Source: Cryomorpha sp963741985
Lineage (GTDB): Bacteria; Bacteroidota; Bacteroidia; Flavobacteriales_D; Cryomorphaceae
NCBI GenBank assembly: GCA_963741985.1
Contig: CAVUKD010000004.1
Coordinates: 813,590-877,589, forward strand
Direction of reading: 5' to 3'
DNA length: 64,000 nt
Position numbers and translations under genes: made by a program
Notes under the pieces: generated by a model
The model's input: only the letters and a program-made list of their open reading frames with translations
Databases searched by the model: none
What the model was told of the DNA's origin: nothing
In this document: positions 9,179 through 18,296 of the stretch, in pieces
How the letters are laid out: each line of letters opens with the position of its first letter
Position numbering within the stretch: the stretch's first letter is position 1

Positions 9179-10000
9179 CTATTTTCGAATATGTTCTATA
9201 ATTTTAGTCAGCACCGTTCGTTTTGGAAAGCTATAGGTTTTCAATTTTCCGGACGTTTCCATCCAAATATTTTCTAAATCCTGCTTCAATGCATGGTTTT
9301 CAAAGGGAAAATCAGCTTTCCAATCGCCAAAGGTACTGAGGTAGATCCTATAATTGTCTTCAGCGGCAGTTTCTTTCGCGGAAGCGGTAATCGACCCCGG
9401 ATTTAAAACGCGAATATACAAAGGATTGCCGCTCGAAACCCATTCTATTTTCCGGTTTTCGTAATAACTTTTCCATGCGCGGCTGTGGTCGCAGGCGAAA
9501 AGATAATTTTCGGCGCCGGCCTTTTCAGATCCCCCAATCGCAGCCACTTTCGTCATCGCATGCGCAAATGAATGGATCATCGTATTGGGAAACCAATCGC
9601 GCTTCTGCCGGCTCAAAAGGCCGCTTGACAAATCATAAAACCAATGTTTGGAATCAACGCAGCAATCGAAACCACCAGATGCATTTGCATCAAAAACAGC
9701 AGGATTTATAAGGTCATCATCATCGAGCCGAACGAGGTGCTGAAAAGTATCTGCAGTGTTCATTTCAAGCAGCTTACCTGCCTCGAAGAGCTTGTCTTCT
9801 TTCGTTTTTCCTTCGGTGGAAATACATTCAAAATGTTCTGGCAGACCTTCCCAATTCTCAATATCGCCAAGCAGCCAAACCCGATAGGAAGAATGTAGCT
9901 TGCCCAGCTGCCTGAAACAAAGCTCCCGCAAGGCTTCTCGCGTTTTATCGAGCATTTCGACGGGCGTAAGCGGAATAAGAAATAGGGTTTCTATTTTCAT
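9179..10000 (-). CDS. Putative GT2/rhamnosyltransferase-like protein
   Basis: A 273-residue protein. LVRLDDDDLINPAVF at about 89-103 looks like the acidic metal/donor motif of GT-A enzymes, and the N-terminus (TLFLIPLTPVEML and a later YRVWLLGD) resembles the putative rhamnosyltransferase family rather than classic GT2. There is no membrane segment. The gene abuts both neighbours: its ATG at 10,000 directly follows the TAA of the upstream gene, and its stop directly precedes the kinase start at 9178. It is a probable cytoplasmic sugar transferase of the operon; specificity is unknown. Confidence 0.65.
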   Translation of the reverse strand: MKIETLFLIPLTPVEMLDKTREALRELCFRQLGKLHSSYRVWLLGDIENWEGLPEHFECISTEGKTKEDKLFEAGKLLEMNTADTFQHLVRLDDDDLINPAVFDANASGGFDCCVDSKHWFYDLSSGLLSRQKRDWFPNTMIHSFAHAMTKVAAIGGSEKAGAENYLFACDHSRAWKSYYENRKIEWVSSGNPLYIRVLNPGSITASAKETAAEDNYRIYLSTFGDWKADFPFENHALKQDLENIWMETSGKLKTYSFPKRTVLTKIIEHIRK

Positions 10001-11011
10001 TTAGAATTGGCCTTCGGCTGCAAAGTTCTCAATTTCCATTAAATCAAAGGCATAATGGAGGGGTTGCGCTTCAAGATTTTTGCGAAAGCGAATGGTGTCA
10101 ATCAATCCCTTGATAGGCGGATCGCCATTAAAAATGATCAAAACCGGCGTGTGCACATATGCTCCAAGATGCACAGCCCCCGAATGTTGTGTTATAATTA
10201 GTTGAGCATCGGCACAATACCGCAGCGTGTCAACATTGTCAGCTGAAACGCGCAATTCGATATTTCCCTTGGTTTCTACCTCAGCGCTCAGCGATGGATG
10301 CCCCACCAAATAAACCTTGTCGAAAAACGGGGATACACGCTCGGCAATCGCTGCATAATCCCACGGGCCACCGTTGTTGGGGCTGAATGCACTTCCTTTT
10401 TTTCGAGGGAAGATAACACAGGTTCGGGCGCTATTTTTCGCATACACTTTCGATAAATCACAAATATCCTGCTTTCCCTCCAGCTCCCAGTTGCGGAATA
10501 CAAACCAGTACATATCCTTTTCGGAAATGTCGAGATAGGGAAGTCCCGAATTTTGCGCTTCTTTTTTGAATGTTTTCACTTTTTCCTCCACATCCGGCGG
10601 AAGGATGGTTTCATTGGCCATGGGCTTCGCTTCCGCAAAAAAATCGCGAAGGGGCGTCCATTCATAAATGATCGATTTCCCCAATTCATTTACCAAAAAA
10701 GGTGCGTGAAGCTCCATACCACAATAATGGATTTTTACTCCTTTTTTGTATAAATGTGTTAGAAAAGGAAGATTATGGAGCAAAAAATGACCAAATTCTC
10801 CCTTAAAAGGTCCGTAATAGCATTCTTTCTTTTTTAAAGCCGCGCGGTAAAAAGTATTGAGTTTTCGTTTTGACCGCCGCACCATCTGATTGTACCCAAT
10901 TACACCTTTCCAGTTCAATCCGCGCCTCCCATACTCCACCGTTGTTGCTCCGTCGTGAAAAACCAGTGGAATCTCTTCCTCTCTCAGTCCGTATTGTAGT
11001 AAATCATCCAT
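10001..11011 (-). CDS. GT-B-like protein of a surface-polysaccharide operon
   Basis: I cannot name the family with certainty. The 336-residue protein has a C-terminal half that resembles GT9/heptosyltransferase-like GT-B folds: RTCVIFPRKKG, then FDKVYLVGHPS, and LIITQHSGAVHLGAYVHTP, in which a nucleotide-binding glycine loop follows a His-Ser-Gly. The N-terminal half (HFLLHNLPFLTHLYKKG) also fits a Rossmann-type start. It overlaps the downstream end of the next GT4 gene by 8 bp. Given its place among glycosyltransferases, a role in glycan assembly is the simplest reading; a sugar-modifying enzyme is possible. Confidence 0.6.
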   Translation of the reverse strand: MDDLLQYGLREEEIPLVFHDGATTVEYGRRGLNWKGVIGYNQMVRRSKRKLNTFYRAALKKKECYYGPFKGEFGHFLLHNLPFLTHLYKKGVKIHYCGMELHAPFLVNELGKSIIYEWTPLRDFFAEAKPMANETILPPDVEEKVKTFKKEAQNSGLPYLDISEKDMYWFVFRNWELEGKQDICDLSKVYAKNSARTCVIFPRKKGSAFSPNNGGPWDYAAIAERVSPFFDKVYLVGHPSLSAEVETKGNIELRVSADNVDTLRYCADAQLIITQHSGAVHLGAYVHTPVLIIFNGDPPIKGLIDTIRFRKNLEAQPLHYAFDLMEIENFAAEGQF

Positions 11012-12182
11012 TTGGGAAAAGTGCTTTTTTTAGTGCGTCTGGCCCGAAGCTTGTTGCAACAGATTGTATGATTTTCTCAGGCTCGAAACTGCCGTACGCT
11101 CCCACCATCTTTTCCATGACTTCGCCCAAGTCAAAAGCATCGCCGGAATCAAAAAAGAACCCGTTGTCAGCGTTGACGATTTCGGAAGGACCATCTATTC
11201 GCGAAGAAATAGTGGGAATACCACGCGCCATGGCTTCGATTAACACTACTCCAAAAGTTTCTGAAAAGGAACTCAACACAAAACAATGGGAGGTGTCGAG
11301 GAGCTTGATAATTTCCGGGCGACTTTGAAATCCGGTAATTTTGCATTGATCGGAAATCCCGAGTTCTTCGGCTCGGCTGCGCAGCATATTTTCCAGTTTT
11401 CCATCGCCCGCAATCACAAGCCGGAATTTCGGATTTCCGCGAAAGCGGTCGGCAAAAGCTTCTAAAATAAGTTTTTGATTCTTCCGCTCTTCGAGGATGG
11501 CAACATTCACAAACTGGAAAACGTCTGCCGGTTTGTTGATGCCCTGTGGATCCAAAAAAAATGAATCCGGAATCACATTTGGGCAATATTCAAAAGGAAC
11601 GTTGAAAAGATCTGTCATCCGCCTCACATAGGCCTTTGTTACCGCAAATCTTCGTTCTGCAAATTTGGCGAAAGCCACCTGCGACTGCTGTGTATCGAAT
11701 GGATTGGCGCAGGGAAAATGGGTCTCCGACAGATTCGGGGAATGCTCCACATACCATATCGGAATCTCGAATTCGTCGTGAAGGAATGAGGATAAATAGC
11801 AATAATCAAAAACCCCGTGGTGAAAGATTGCGTCGGGTTTTCCTTCGCGGGAAATATAGGCCCGAAGGGTCTTTTTCGTTTGTGTCTGTATATTTGAACG
11901 GCGCTTTTTGATTGGATTCGAAGCAAACCGCAAGGGAAAGCGATGAACGGTCAAATTTTCAATAAATGTGAAACCCGCTCGCCTCCGAAAATTCAAAAAC
12001 TTCTTTTTGTCAAATCGATTAGAGGCGAAATTTCCCAAGGTGGTTTCGCCCGAAATTAAAATGGAGCACTTCACACCTCGCGATTGAAGGGCCTCCAGAT
12101 AAAGCTCAATAAACGTTCCAGCCGAATGGGTATCTGTTGGATACCATGAAGAAACAAAAAGCAAATGAGGTTTTTTATCCAT
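11004..12182 (-). CDS. GT4-family glycosyltransferase
   Basis: A 392-residue GT-B enzyme. The N-terminus PHLLFVSSWYPTDTHSAGTF and the C-terminal SETFGVVLIEAMARGIPTI with its EX7E pair place it clearly in GT4. FVNVAILEERKNQKLILEAF marks the start of the donor domain, and LVIAGDGKLENMLRSRAEEL follows as in most members. Start overlaps the upstream GT2 gene by 8 bp. Predicted cytoplasmic, with unknown sugar specificity. Confidence 0.88.
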   Translation of the reverse strand: MDKKPHLLFVSSWYPTDTHSAGTFIELYLEALQSRGVKCSILISGETTLGNFASNRFDKKKFLNFRRRAGFTFIENLTVHRFPLRFASNPIKKRRSNIQTQTKKTLRAYISREGKPDAIFHHGVFDYCYLSSFLHDEFEIPIWYVEHSPNLSETHFPCANPFDTQQSQVAFAKFAERRFAVTKAYVRRMTDLFNVPFEYCPNVIPDSFFLDPQGINKPADVFQFVNVAILEERKNQKLILEAFADRFRGNPKFRLVIAGDGKLENMLRSRAEELGISDQCKITGFQSRPEIIKLLDTSHCFVLSSFSETFGVVLIEAMARGIPTISSRIDGPSEIVNADNGFFFDSGDAFDLGEVMEKMVGAYGSFEPEKIIQSVATSFGPDALKKALFPNG

Positions 12183-13230
12183 GGTAATCTGCCAATGTAG
12201 TATTGCAATAAGTGGTGCTCGGCGAAAACATGTATCCCTTGAGTTTAGACCGAAAATTAGCTTCCAGTCGCTTTTGAATACCGGGCACCCGATTGAACAA
12301 CATATTGTGCTTAAATCGAATATATTTCACACCCCTTTGATACGTTTTTCGATCAACCAATTGGAGCGCATCCGCTTTTTCCCAAAAGGATAGTCCTTCT
12401 TTCAGCGCATCTTTGCCAAGGGTATTCCTATGCCAGCGCATCATCTGTGCGAGATCAAGCAAGTATCTCGCTAAATATTTGCGCTTTGTGTCATCGATTT
12501 TACCGGCTTCAAGCAGCATGGTATGGTGCCGCAAAATCATCTCAAACCGCTGCCTAAAATGCCCGACAGATTGCGAGTTTTGACGCGGAACACTCGATAT
12601 TTCTCTGCGGTAAAACACATCCGGTTTTTTATGAAAATATTTATAGCTCAACCCCTCAATAAGCGATCGAATATGCAAATCGTAGTCTTGCTGGCTTTGA
12701 AGCAAAAGGTCAAAACCACCCAACCGCTTCAAAGCGTCTGTTTTCCAGGTAGGCCCTGAAATCAACCAGGCCACATCCCGGTCTAAAAATCGATCCAAAT
12801 CACCCTCTTCCTTCGGAATATTCGAAATCAATGCTGAATCACCGACTTTGGTATTGAACAGACCCATGGGGTAGATCAGCATATCCAATTCCGGATATTT
12901 TTCAAAATCTTCCAGCCGACTGGCCACGCAATCCGGAGCGAGGAGATCATCGCTATCAAGAAATAAAACAAACGTGCCTTTCGCGAGATCGATCGCCATA
13001 TTCCGGGCTGCATTGGCTCCTTTTATGCCCGTAGTATTTTCCAAAAAAACACAGCGTACGTCTCCTTCCGCCGCTTCCTGTGCCATCTCAAAACTGCCGT
13101 CATCCGATCCGTCATCCACGAATAGCAATTCCCAACTACCAACCGTTTGGTCACGAACCGACTTCACGCAGTCGATCACAACGGAACCCTTGTTGTAATT
13201 GGCAGTAATAATTGTCAGATCTGGCTTCAC
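12175..13230 (-). CDS. GT2-family glycosyltransferase
   Basis: A 351-residue GT-A enzyme. DLTIITANYNKGSVVIDCVKSV opens the fold, LLFVDDGSDDGS is the nucleotide-binding aspartate motif and FVLFLDSDDLLAPD the DxD-type metal motif. ISGPTWKTDAL and GGFDLLLQSQQDYDL form the acceptor-side motif. The C-terminal 100 residues are helical and basic without an obvious membrane anchor. The region upstream (13,231-13,762) has no gene and is filled by a tandem repeat, so this could be the first gene of the downstream transcription unit or could be read through from the GT2 gene at 13.8 kb. Confidence 0.88.
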   Translation of the reverse strand: MKPDLTIITANYNKGSVVIDCVKSVRDQTVGSWELLFVDDGSDDGSFEMAQEAAEGDVRCVFLENTTGIKGANAARNMAIDLAKGTFVLFLDSDDLLAPDCVASRLEDFEKYPELDMLIYPMGLFNTKVGDSALISNIPKEEGDLDRFLDRDVAWLISGPTWKTDALKRLGGFDLLLQSQQDYDLHIRSLIEGLSYKYFHKKPDVFYRREISSVPRQNSQSVGHFRQRFEMILRHHTMLLEAGKIDDTKRKYLARYLLDLAQMMRWHRNTLGKDALKEGLSFWEKADALQLVDRKTYQRGVKYIRFKHNMLFNRVPGIQKRLEANFRSKLKGYMFSPSTTYCNTTLADYHG

Positions 13231-13300
13231 TTTTTTCTTTTAAGCAGGTGATTCTTACCCGATTTTTGCTGCAAAGCTATTCATAAATTTAATTTAGATA

Positions 13301-13740
13301 GTGCGCAGTTTCGCAAATTCGCTGCCTCGCTGCGCTGGGTATTTACCCTACGGAGCGGTGCGGCAAGTTGTTTTGTGCTCCTCGCTGCGCTGGGTATTTA
13401 CCCGGCGCAACTGTATTTTCCGCAGGGTGAATACCACTGCGGAGCGGTGCGGTAAGTTGTTTTGTGCTCCTCGATGCGCTGGGTATTTACCCGGCGCCAA
13501 CTATAAATTCCGCAGGGTGAATACCACTGCGGAGCGGTGCTGTAAGTTGTTTTGTGCTCTTCGCTGCGCTGGGTATTTACCCGGCGCCAACTGTAAATTC
13601 CGCAGGGTGAATACCACTGCGGAGCGGTGGAGCGGTGCGGTAAGTTGTTTTGTGCTCCTCGATGCGCTGGGTATTTACCCGGCGCCAATATAAATTCCGT
13701 AGGGTGAATACCGCTGCGGAGCGGTGGAGCGTTGCTACCG
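13301..13740. repeat. Tandem array of a ~90-bp palindrome-rich unit
   Basis: Four to five copies with starts of the core near 13,328, 13,383, 13,472, 13,562 and 13,660 (periods 89, 90 and 98 bp; the longer one has an 8-9-bp internal duplication). Each unit contains the hairpin GCGCTGGGTATTTACCCGGCGC and a GGGTGAATACC segment. Because 90 is a multiple of three, both strands stay open and show a 30-residue repeat, but nothing else supports coding. Related single hairpins recur near 23,650, 26,125, 31,078, 32,285, 32,522 and 32,748. The array separates two GT2 genes of the operon. Confidence 0.85.
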
Positions 13741-13762
13741 CCGATTGCATCGCGTGGCGACC

Positions 13763-14719
13763 TTACCCGTAAAAATCAAACTCCTCTCCTTTCGGTAAAT
13801 GCAAAACCAACCGAATAAAATACTTCACTTTAGGTATCTGTAACAGCTTTGGATCGACAGCCCGCAGCTTACGAATAAACCCAATATCCGCACGCTTCCG
13901 CTTAAAACGGCTTCCCGTATTGAGGCAATTATTTTCGTAATGATATTTCAATAAAGTATTGACCACTGTGGCACAAACAGCAAAATCAGCATTTGCAGAC
14001 GTCCATTTCAGCAGCGAAAAACACATAGCCACCCGCGATTCCATCAATTTGGGGATATCATTGGTGCTGTTAAATGCATGTACATTCCGAATAGCAACAA
14101 CTTCACGGGTGTTGCCACCGGCCAATTTTCCCGTAAGGGATAGCTTCGCAATCCACTCGGTATCTTGGGTAAGGGCAAAATTGGTGGAAAACAAACCCGT
14201 TTTCTCAAGCACTTCCCGCCTAACGGTCAGACCAATAAGCGAGAAATGACCGTTTTTGCCGAAAGGAGTCATTTCAAAAAATACTTCGCCGTTGTCCGGC
14301 GAACTACGGAGCATGGTAAGTTTCGGATTTTCGATATTACTATCCCAGTCTTCGGTAGCTATTGCCTCGTAAACCCCCACATATCCGGGATGATGCGAAA
14401 ATATTTCGGCGGTATGGGCAAACCGGTTCTCCAGCCAATAATCATCCGCATCCAGAAAGGCAATATACTCCTCTCTGGCACGCCGAAACCCTACATTCCG
14501 GGCCGATCCGGCACCATGATTTCTGCCATCTTCATGCGCCAAAACAAGCACACGTTCATCTTTTTCGGCAAATTGCTGCGCAATAGCAAGCGATTTATCA
14601 CTGCTTCCGTCATCAATCAGAATGCACTCTCCCACCTCTGAATGGTGCAATGCAGAGGTAATTGCGCGTTCTAAAAACGCTTCCTCATTGTAAAAGGGTA
14701 TGATTACAGAAACTTTCAG
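13763..14719 (-). CDS. GT2-family glycosyltransferase with non-canonical start
   Basis: The frame encodes about 318 residues and begins KVSVIIPFYNEEAFLERAI, a textbook GT2 N-terminus, continuing with CILIDDGSSDKSLAIA and YIAFLDADDYWLENR (DxD motif). No ATG, GTG or TTG precedes this segment: an in-frame TAG is at 14,732-14,734 and the only plausible start is CTG at 14,717-14,719. A TTG further in (14,648-14,650) would remove the first strand of the fold. Either CTG is used, or the first codon was altered or misread. The plus-strand gene starts only 15 bp away, leaving almost no room for promoters. Confidence 0.8.
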   Translation of the reverse strand: MKVSVIIPFYNEEAFLERAITSALHHSEVGECILIDDGSSDKSLAIAQQFAEKDERVLVLAHEDGRNHGAGSARNVGFRRAREEYIAFLDADDYWLENRFAHTAEIFSHHPGYVGVYEAIATEDWDSNIENPKLTMLRSSPDNGEVFFEMTPFGKNGHFSLIGLTVRREVLEKTGLFSTNFALTQDTEWIAKLSLTGKLAGGNTREVVAIRNVHAFNSTNDIPKLMESRVAMCFSLLKWTSANADFAVCATVVNTLLKYHYENNCLNTGSRFKRKRADIGFIRKLRAVDPKLLQIPKVKYFIRLVLHLPKGEEFDFYG

Positions 14720-14734
14720 GATATTTGGGGCCTA

Positions 14735-15409
14735 ATGAATTTAGCAAAGATAATAGGCTGGAGCCGATCCAAAAATCAAAATGCCCGAAACAAGGTTTTT
14801 TGTATCGGTATGAATAAAACCGGAACTACTTCCCTGCGCCATTTTATGAAGGTTCACGGTTTTAAGTGCAATAATCAACGGAAAGCTGAATTGCTCGTGA
14901 AGGATTATCTACACGAACATTGGAAACCCATCCTCCGCCACTGCCGAACTGCCGATTTCTTTCAGGATCTGCCTTTCAGCGCACCCCTCACAGCGCCAGT
15001 CTTGCTTGAAAAATTTCCGGAAGCCCGTTTTATTCTGACCGTTCGTTCTTCGCCGGAAATTTGGTACGCTTCCCTGATTCGGTTTCACCGTGAGAAATTC
15101 GGCCGATACAATCATTTACCTGAAAGCGAAGACCTTAAACACGCAGAATACCGATATATGGGATTTGTCTGGGATGCGCATCACGCTTTATTTGCAACCC
15201 CCGAAAACGATCTCTACAACCGCAAAATTCTCATTAAAACCTACGAAGATCATATTGCGAATGTCCGCAATATGTTCAAAGATCGAAGCAATTTGCTTAT
15301 TCTTGATCTCTCGGAACCGGATGCGATAAAGTCGCTTTCCACATTTTTGAATATCGAACCACACCTCACTGAAATGCCGTGGCTAAACAGAACCACAAAG
15401 GATTCATGA
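14735..15409 (+). CDS. Sulfotransferase-like protein
   Basis: A 224-residue protein with the two PAPS-binding signatures of sulfotransferases. VFCIGMNKTGTTSLRHFM (about residues 22-39) is the 5'-phosphosulfate loop, and FILTVRSSPEIWYASLI (about 96-112) corresponds to the 3'-phosphate motif with its Arg and Ser. The length fits small bacterial carbohydrate sulfotransferases. Expected to transfer sulfate from PAPS to a glycan or lipid in the cytoplasm. It overlaps the next gene as ATGA, so it forms an operon with the aminotransferase and the GT2 that follow. The acceptor is unknown. Confidence 0.78.
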   Translation: MNLAKIIGWSRSKNQNARNKVFCIGMNKTGTTSLRHFMKVHGFKCNNQRKAELLVKDYLHEHWKPILRHCRTADFFQDLPFSAPLTAPVLLEKFPEARFILTVRSSPEIWYASLIRFHREKFGRYNHLPESEDLKHAEYRYMGFVWDAHHALFATPENDLYNRKILIKTYEDHIANVRNMFKDRSNLLILDLSEPDAIKSLSTFLNIEPHLTEMPWLNRTTKDS

Positions 15410-16506
15410 TACCAGCTACCAAACCATTTCTGCCTGATATTGAAACGTATAAGGCGTTTATCGACGGAATATGGACGCGCCATTGGGTGACCAACAACGG
15501 CCCGCTCGTGGAAGAACTCGAAGCCAAAATGTCGGAATACCTCGGCGTGTCGAATCTCAGTTTTGTGAGCAGTGGCACTATGGCACTCCAGTTGGCATTG
15601 CACAGCCTTCCATCCATTCCCCCTGATCTGCGACCGGCAAAAGGCGAAATTATTACCACTCCTTTCTCTTATGTGGCCACGACCAGCTCGATTGTTTGGG
15701 AAGGATTTACACCCGTTTTTGCCGATATCCTTCCGGGAAAACTGACCATCGATCCGGCAAAGATTGAAAACCTCATTACGCCAAATACGGTGGCCATTCT
15801 GGCAACCCATATATATGGAAATGCCTGCGAAACCGAAAGTATTGAAGCGCTCGCTGCCGCAAATGGGCTGAAAGTAATCTATGATGCCGCACACTGTTTT
15901 GGAAGTACTTACAGAGGAAAGTCTCTACTTCATTACGGCGACTTTTCCATTTTGAGTACCCATGCTACAAAGATTTTTCATACCGTAAATGGTGGTTTCG
16001 TTCGATCGAAAAGCCCTGAAGATAAAGCGCGTATTGATCGGCTTCGGAATTTTGGGCACAAGGGTGTCAATACGTTCGAAGGAATCGGGATAAACGGTAA
16101 GAATAGTGAACTCCACGCCGCTATGGGGCTCGCGATTTTACCCGAAGCAAATGCCCTGCTAACCCGCCGAAAAGAACAGTGGAGCCGCTATGCCGAATCA
16201 TTTAAAAATTCGCAGTTCGAAATCCTGAAAATCCAAAATGCCGAAGGATTTAACCATGCGTATTTCCCGATTATTCTGCCCTCAATTGCGCTGACCACCA
16301 ATGTAAAATCGCACTTTCAGGACCTCGATATCGAACTGCGCCGCTATTTCAATCCCAGTCTGAACACCCTCGACTACGTCCAAAAAACTCCATGCCCCGT
16401 ATCCGACGATATCACCCACCGCATTCTTTGTCTTCCGCTCTACCACGACCTCAGCCGGCAGGATCAGAATCGTATAATAAGCGAACTTTTACGTTATGAC
16501 CGGTGA
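15406..16506 (+). CDS. DegT/DnrJ/EryC1-family sugar aminotransferase
   Basis: A 366-residue PLP enzyme when started at the ATG 15,406-15,408 (ATGA overlap with the sulfotransferase stop). SSGTMALQLAL (about 55-65) binds PLP phosphate, VIYDAAHCFG contains the ring-nitrogen Asp160, and Lys189 in STHATKIFHTVNGG is the Schiff-base lysine. The family transaminates 3- or 4-keto nucleotide sugars. No dehydratase gene is adjacent, so the keto-sugar donor must come from elsewhere. A longer start nine codons upstream exists but overlaps the sulfotransferase gene more. Confidence 0.9.
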   Translation: MIPATKPFLPDIETYKAFIDGIWTRHWVTNNGPLVEELEAKMSEYLGVSNLSFVSSGTMALQLALHSLPSIPPDLRPAKGEIITTPFSYVATTSSIVWEGFTPVFADILPGKLTIDPAKIENLITPNTVAILATHIYGNACETESIEALAAANGLKVIYDAAHCFGSTYRGKSLLHYGDFSILSTHATKIFHTVNGGFVRSKSPEDKARIDRLRNFGHKGVNTFEGIGINGKNSELHAAMGLAILPEANALLTRRKEQWSRYAESFKNSQFEILKIQNAEGFNHAYFPIILPSIALTTNVKSHFQDLDIELRRYFNPSLNTLDYVQKTPCPVSDDITHRILCLPLYHDLSRQDQNRIISELLRYDR

Positions 16507-17386
16507 ATCCCTCGTTTCAGTTATCGTCCTGACATACAACCAAGAAGCGTATATCGAACAATGTCTGAAAAGTTTGCTCGCACAACGTACCGATTTCCCT
16601 TTTGAAATTGTCGTGAGCGACGATGCTTCGACTGATGGCACCCCGGAAATCCTTAAAAAATGGGCTTCGGAGAATCCCGAAATAAAACTTTCTCTCCTTT
16701 CGGAAAATGGCGGGCCCGCAAAGAACTTTGCCTATGCGCTCGGGGAATGTATCGGAAAATATATTGCTTACTGCGAGGGAGATGATTATTGGACCGACCC
16801 GAATAAACTGCAAACTCAGACAGAATATCTTGAGAGAGATGCTGCTGTTTCAATTGCATTTTCGAATTATACCAAGGTCGATTCTCAAGGAAAAACCCTC
16901 TTGGAAAGGGTGTTGGAAAGCGATGTCCGGGCTTTTTCTATTGCCGACTTTATCGACGGTCACGGGCCGGTATTGCATGCTTCTGTGGTGCGGCGAAAGA
17001 TCTTTCCCAAAAGGCTGCCTCCGGCTTTTTTCACGGTTTACAATCCCGATGTTTTTATTCTGGGATGGGCGTTGATCTATGGGAAGTCAAAATTCATAGA
17101 TGCATCGATGTCGATGTACCGGGTGCATGGTGAAGGGATCTATTCCTCACTGGGCGATGATGAAAAAAGGCTTTTGCGCTATGCCACGCGGTTGAAGTTT
17201 TTTGAATCTCTCGCGGGCGGCTATCAAAATGAACAGAAGATTTTAGTGGAACGATTGACACAGGCGCTGATCAACATCCGGCAAAATGGTAACCGGGAAT
17301 TGTATAAGAAGTATGTGAGATTTCTTCCATTTTCGGTGCGATTTTCAATTATAGTGAAGCGGCTTTATAGGCGTTTTGGGTCTTGA
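16496..17386 (+). CDS. GT2-family glycosyltransferase
   Basis: A 296-residue GT-A enzyme with LVSVIVLTYNQEAYIEQCLKS, IVVSDDASTDGT and YIAYCEGDDYWTDPNKL, the last holding the acidic donor motif plus the WTDPNKL extension typical of capsule GT2 enzymes. It overlaps the aminotransferase gene by 11 bp and ends the three-gene plus-strand unit. No membrane segment is visible. Donor could be the amino sugar made by the preceding gene, which is inference from position only. Confidence 0.87.
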   Translation: MTGESLVSVIVLTYNQEAYIEQCLKSLLAQRTDFPFEIVVSDDASTDGTPEILKKWASENPEIKLSLLSENGGPAKNFAYALGECIGKYIAYCEGDDYWTDPNKLQTQTEYLERDAAVSIAFSNYTKVDSQGKTLLERVLESDVRAFSIADFIDGHGPVLHASVVRRKIFPKRLPPAFFTVYNPDVFILGWALIYGKSKFIDASMSMYRVHGEGIYSSLGDDEKRLLRYATRLKFFESLAGGYQNEQKILVERLTQALINIRQNGNRELYKKYVRFLPFSVRFSIIVKRLYRRFGS

Positions 17387-17732
17387 TGGCGTTCTATTTT
17401 TGAGGGATATATAAATTTAACCGTAGAGATCGCAAAGGAGGCGCAACTAAGCGAAGCGTTTTCACGACTGTAACGAGCCCGTAGGATGAGCGGAGCGAAT
17501 AAAGGGCGCAGAGAGAACCTACAACCTTTAAGATCCTATTTTTTTGAATATGAACAACAAACATTAAATTGTAGCACTCCAATCAGATTCTGGGTTACCT
17601 CCTTCTCCGAATTCTTCTGCGAACTTCGCGCCACCTTTGCGCCTTTTGCGGTTAAACTCCTCACAACCCTGAAATCCCTAAACGACCTCAAGCACCGAAA
17701 ACCTCTTGAAGCTTGAAGCTTAAGGCTTGAAG
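17387..17732. other. Gene-free spacer with dispersed repeat fragments
   Basis: This 346-bp stretch between two convergent genes holds fragments of a repeat built around CGCAAAGGCGC and TTTTGCGGTTAAA, and a run of CTTGAAGCTTGAAGCTTAAG near 17,703-17,735. Similar fragments recur at 18.3-18.8, 26.2, 48.7-50.5 and 54.4 kb. No open frame with family features was found. Confidence 0.6.
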
Positions 17733-18296
17733 CTATTCCTCTTCCCTCAACTTCTTCTCCAACTCAAAAACATCTCCCTTCCTCGCCTTCAATGTACGGC
17801 AAGGCCTGCCGGTAGCAATTACCCCTGCCGCAATAGGCTTGGTAACCATCGAATAAGCCCCTATGGCCGACCCATCTCCGATCGTAATATTCGGAAAAAT
17901 GGTAGATACCGTTCCCACAATAACATGCCTGCCCAAATGCACCGGCCCGGAAATAATATTTTTGTATGAATTCGGAACCGTCGGATTGGTAAGCGTCTCA
18001 CCGCTATAGTCATCCGAAGATGAATAAATAAAAACCCGTGAAGAAATTCCCGAGAAATCATCCATCCGGATTTCTCCCGCACCCATCAACCCACAAAAAG
18101 GAGCGACATGCACATAATCAGCCAACACGATCCCGCCCTCACCAGCCGATAAAATTGAAAAGTCATCAATGCGCACATGGCTTCCAATGCTGATCTTCGC
18201 CGGATTGTAAAACCTGGCATCCGGCGAGATAAGCACATCTTCGCCAACCGACCGGAATCCAATTGCAGCAATTTGTTCAGCGTTTAAATAGGGCAT
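17733..18296 (-). CDS. Hexapeptide-repeat (LbH) acyltransferase
   Basis: A 187-residue left-handed beta-helix protein. Imperfect hexapeptides run from about residue 35 to 165, for example ISIGSHVRIDDFS, VHLGRHVIVGTVS and ITIGDGSAIGAYSMV, ending in IAAGVIATGRPCR as in maltose/galactoside-type acetyltransferases. Members transfer acetyl groups from acetyl-CoA to sugars. A C-terminal helix KGDVFELEKKLREEE follows. It stands alone on the minus strand between two repeat-rich spacers but close to polysaccharide genes, so O- or N-acetylation of a surface glycan precursor is likely. Confidence 0.85.
   Translation of the reverse strand: MPYLNAEQIAAIGFRSVGEDVLISPDARFYNPAKISIGSHVRIDDFSILSAGEGGIVLADYVHVAPFCGLMGAGEIRMDDFSGISSRVFIYSSSDDYSGETLTNPTVPNSYKNIISGPVHLGRHVIVGTVSTIFPNITIGDGSAIGAYSMVTKPIAAGVIATGRPCRTLKARKGDVFELEKKLREEE

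Noticed and set aside
8393..9277. 294-codon open frame antisense to the PfkB-type kinase
   Set aside because: No family motifs; it mirrors a well-supported kinase gene that overlaps its operon neighbours.
13301..13693. Open frames on both strands with a 30-residue repeat (RCAGYLPGANYKFRRVNTTAER-like unit)
   Set aside because: The frame is open only because the DNA repeat period is near 90 bp; both strands are open alike, and the hairpins explain the conservation.
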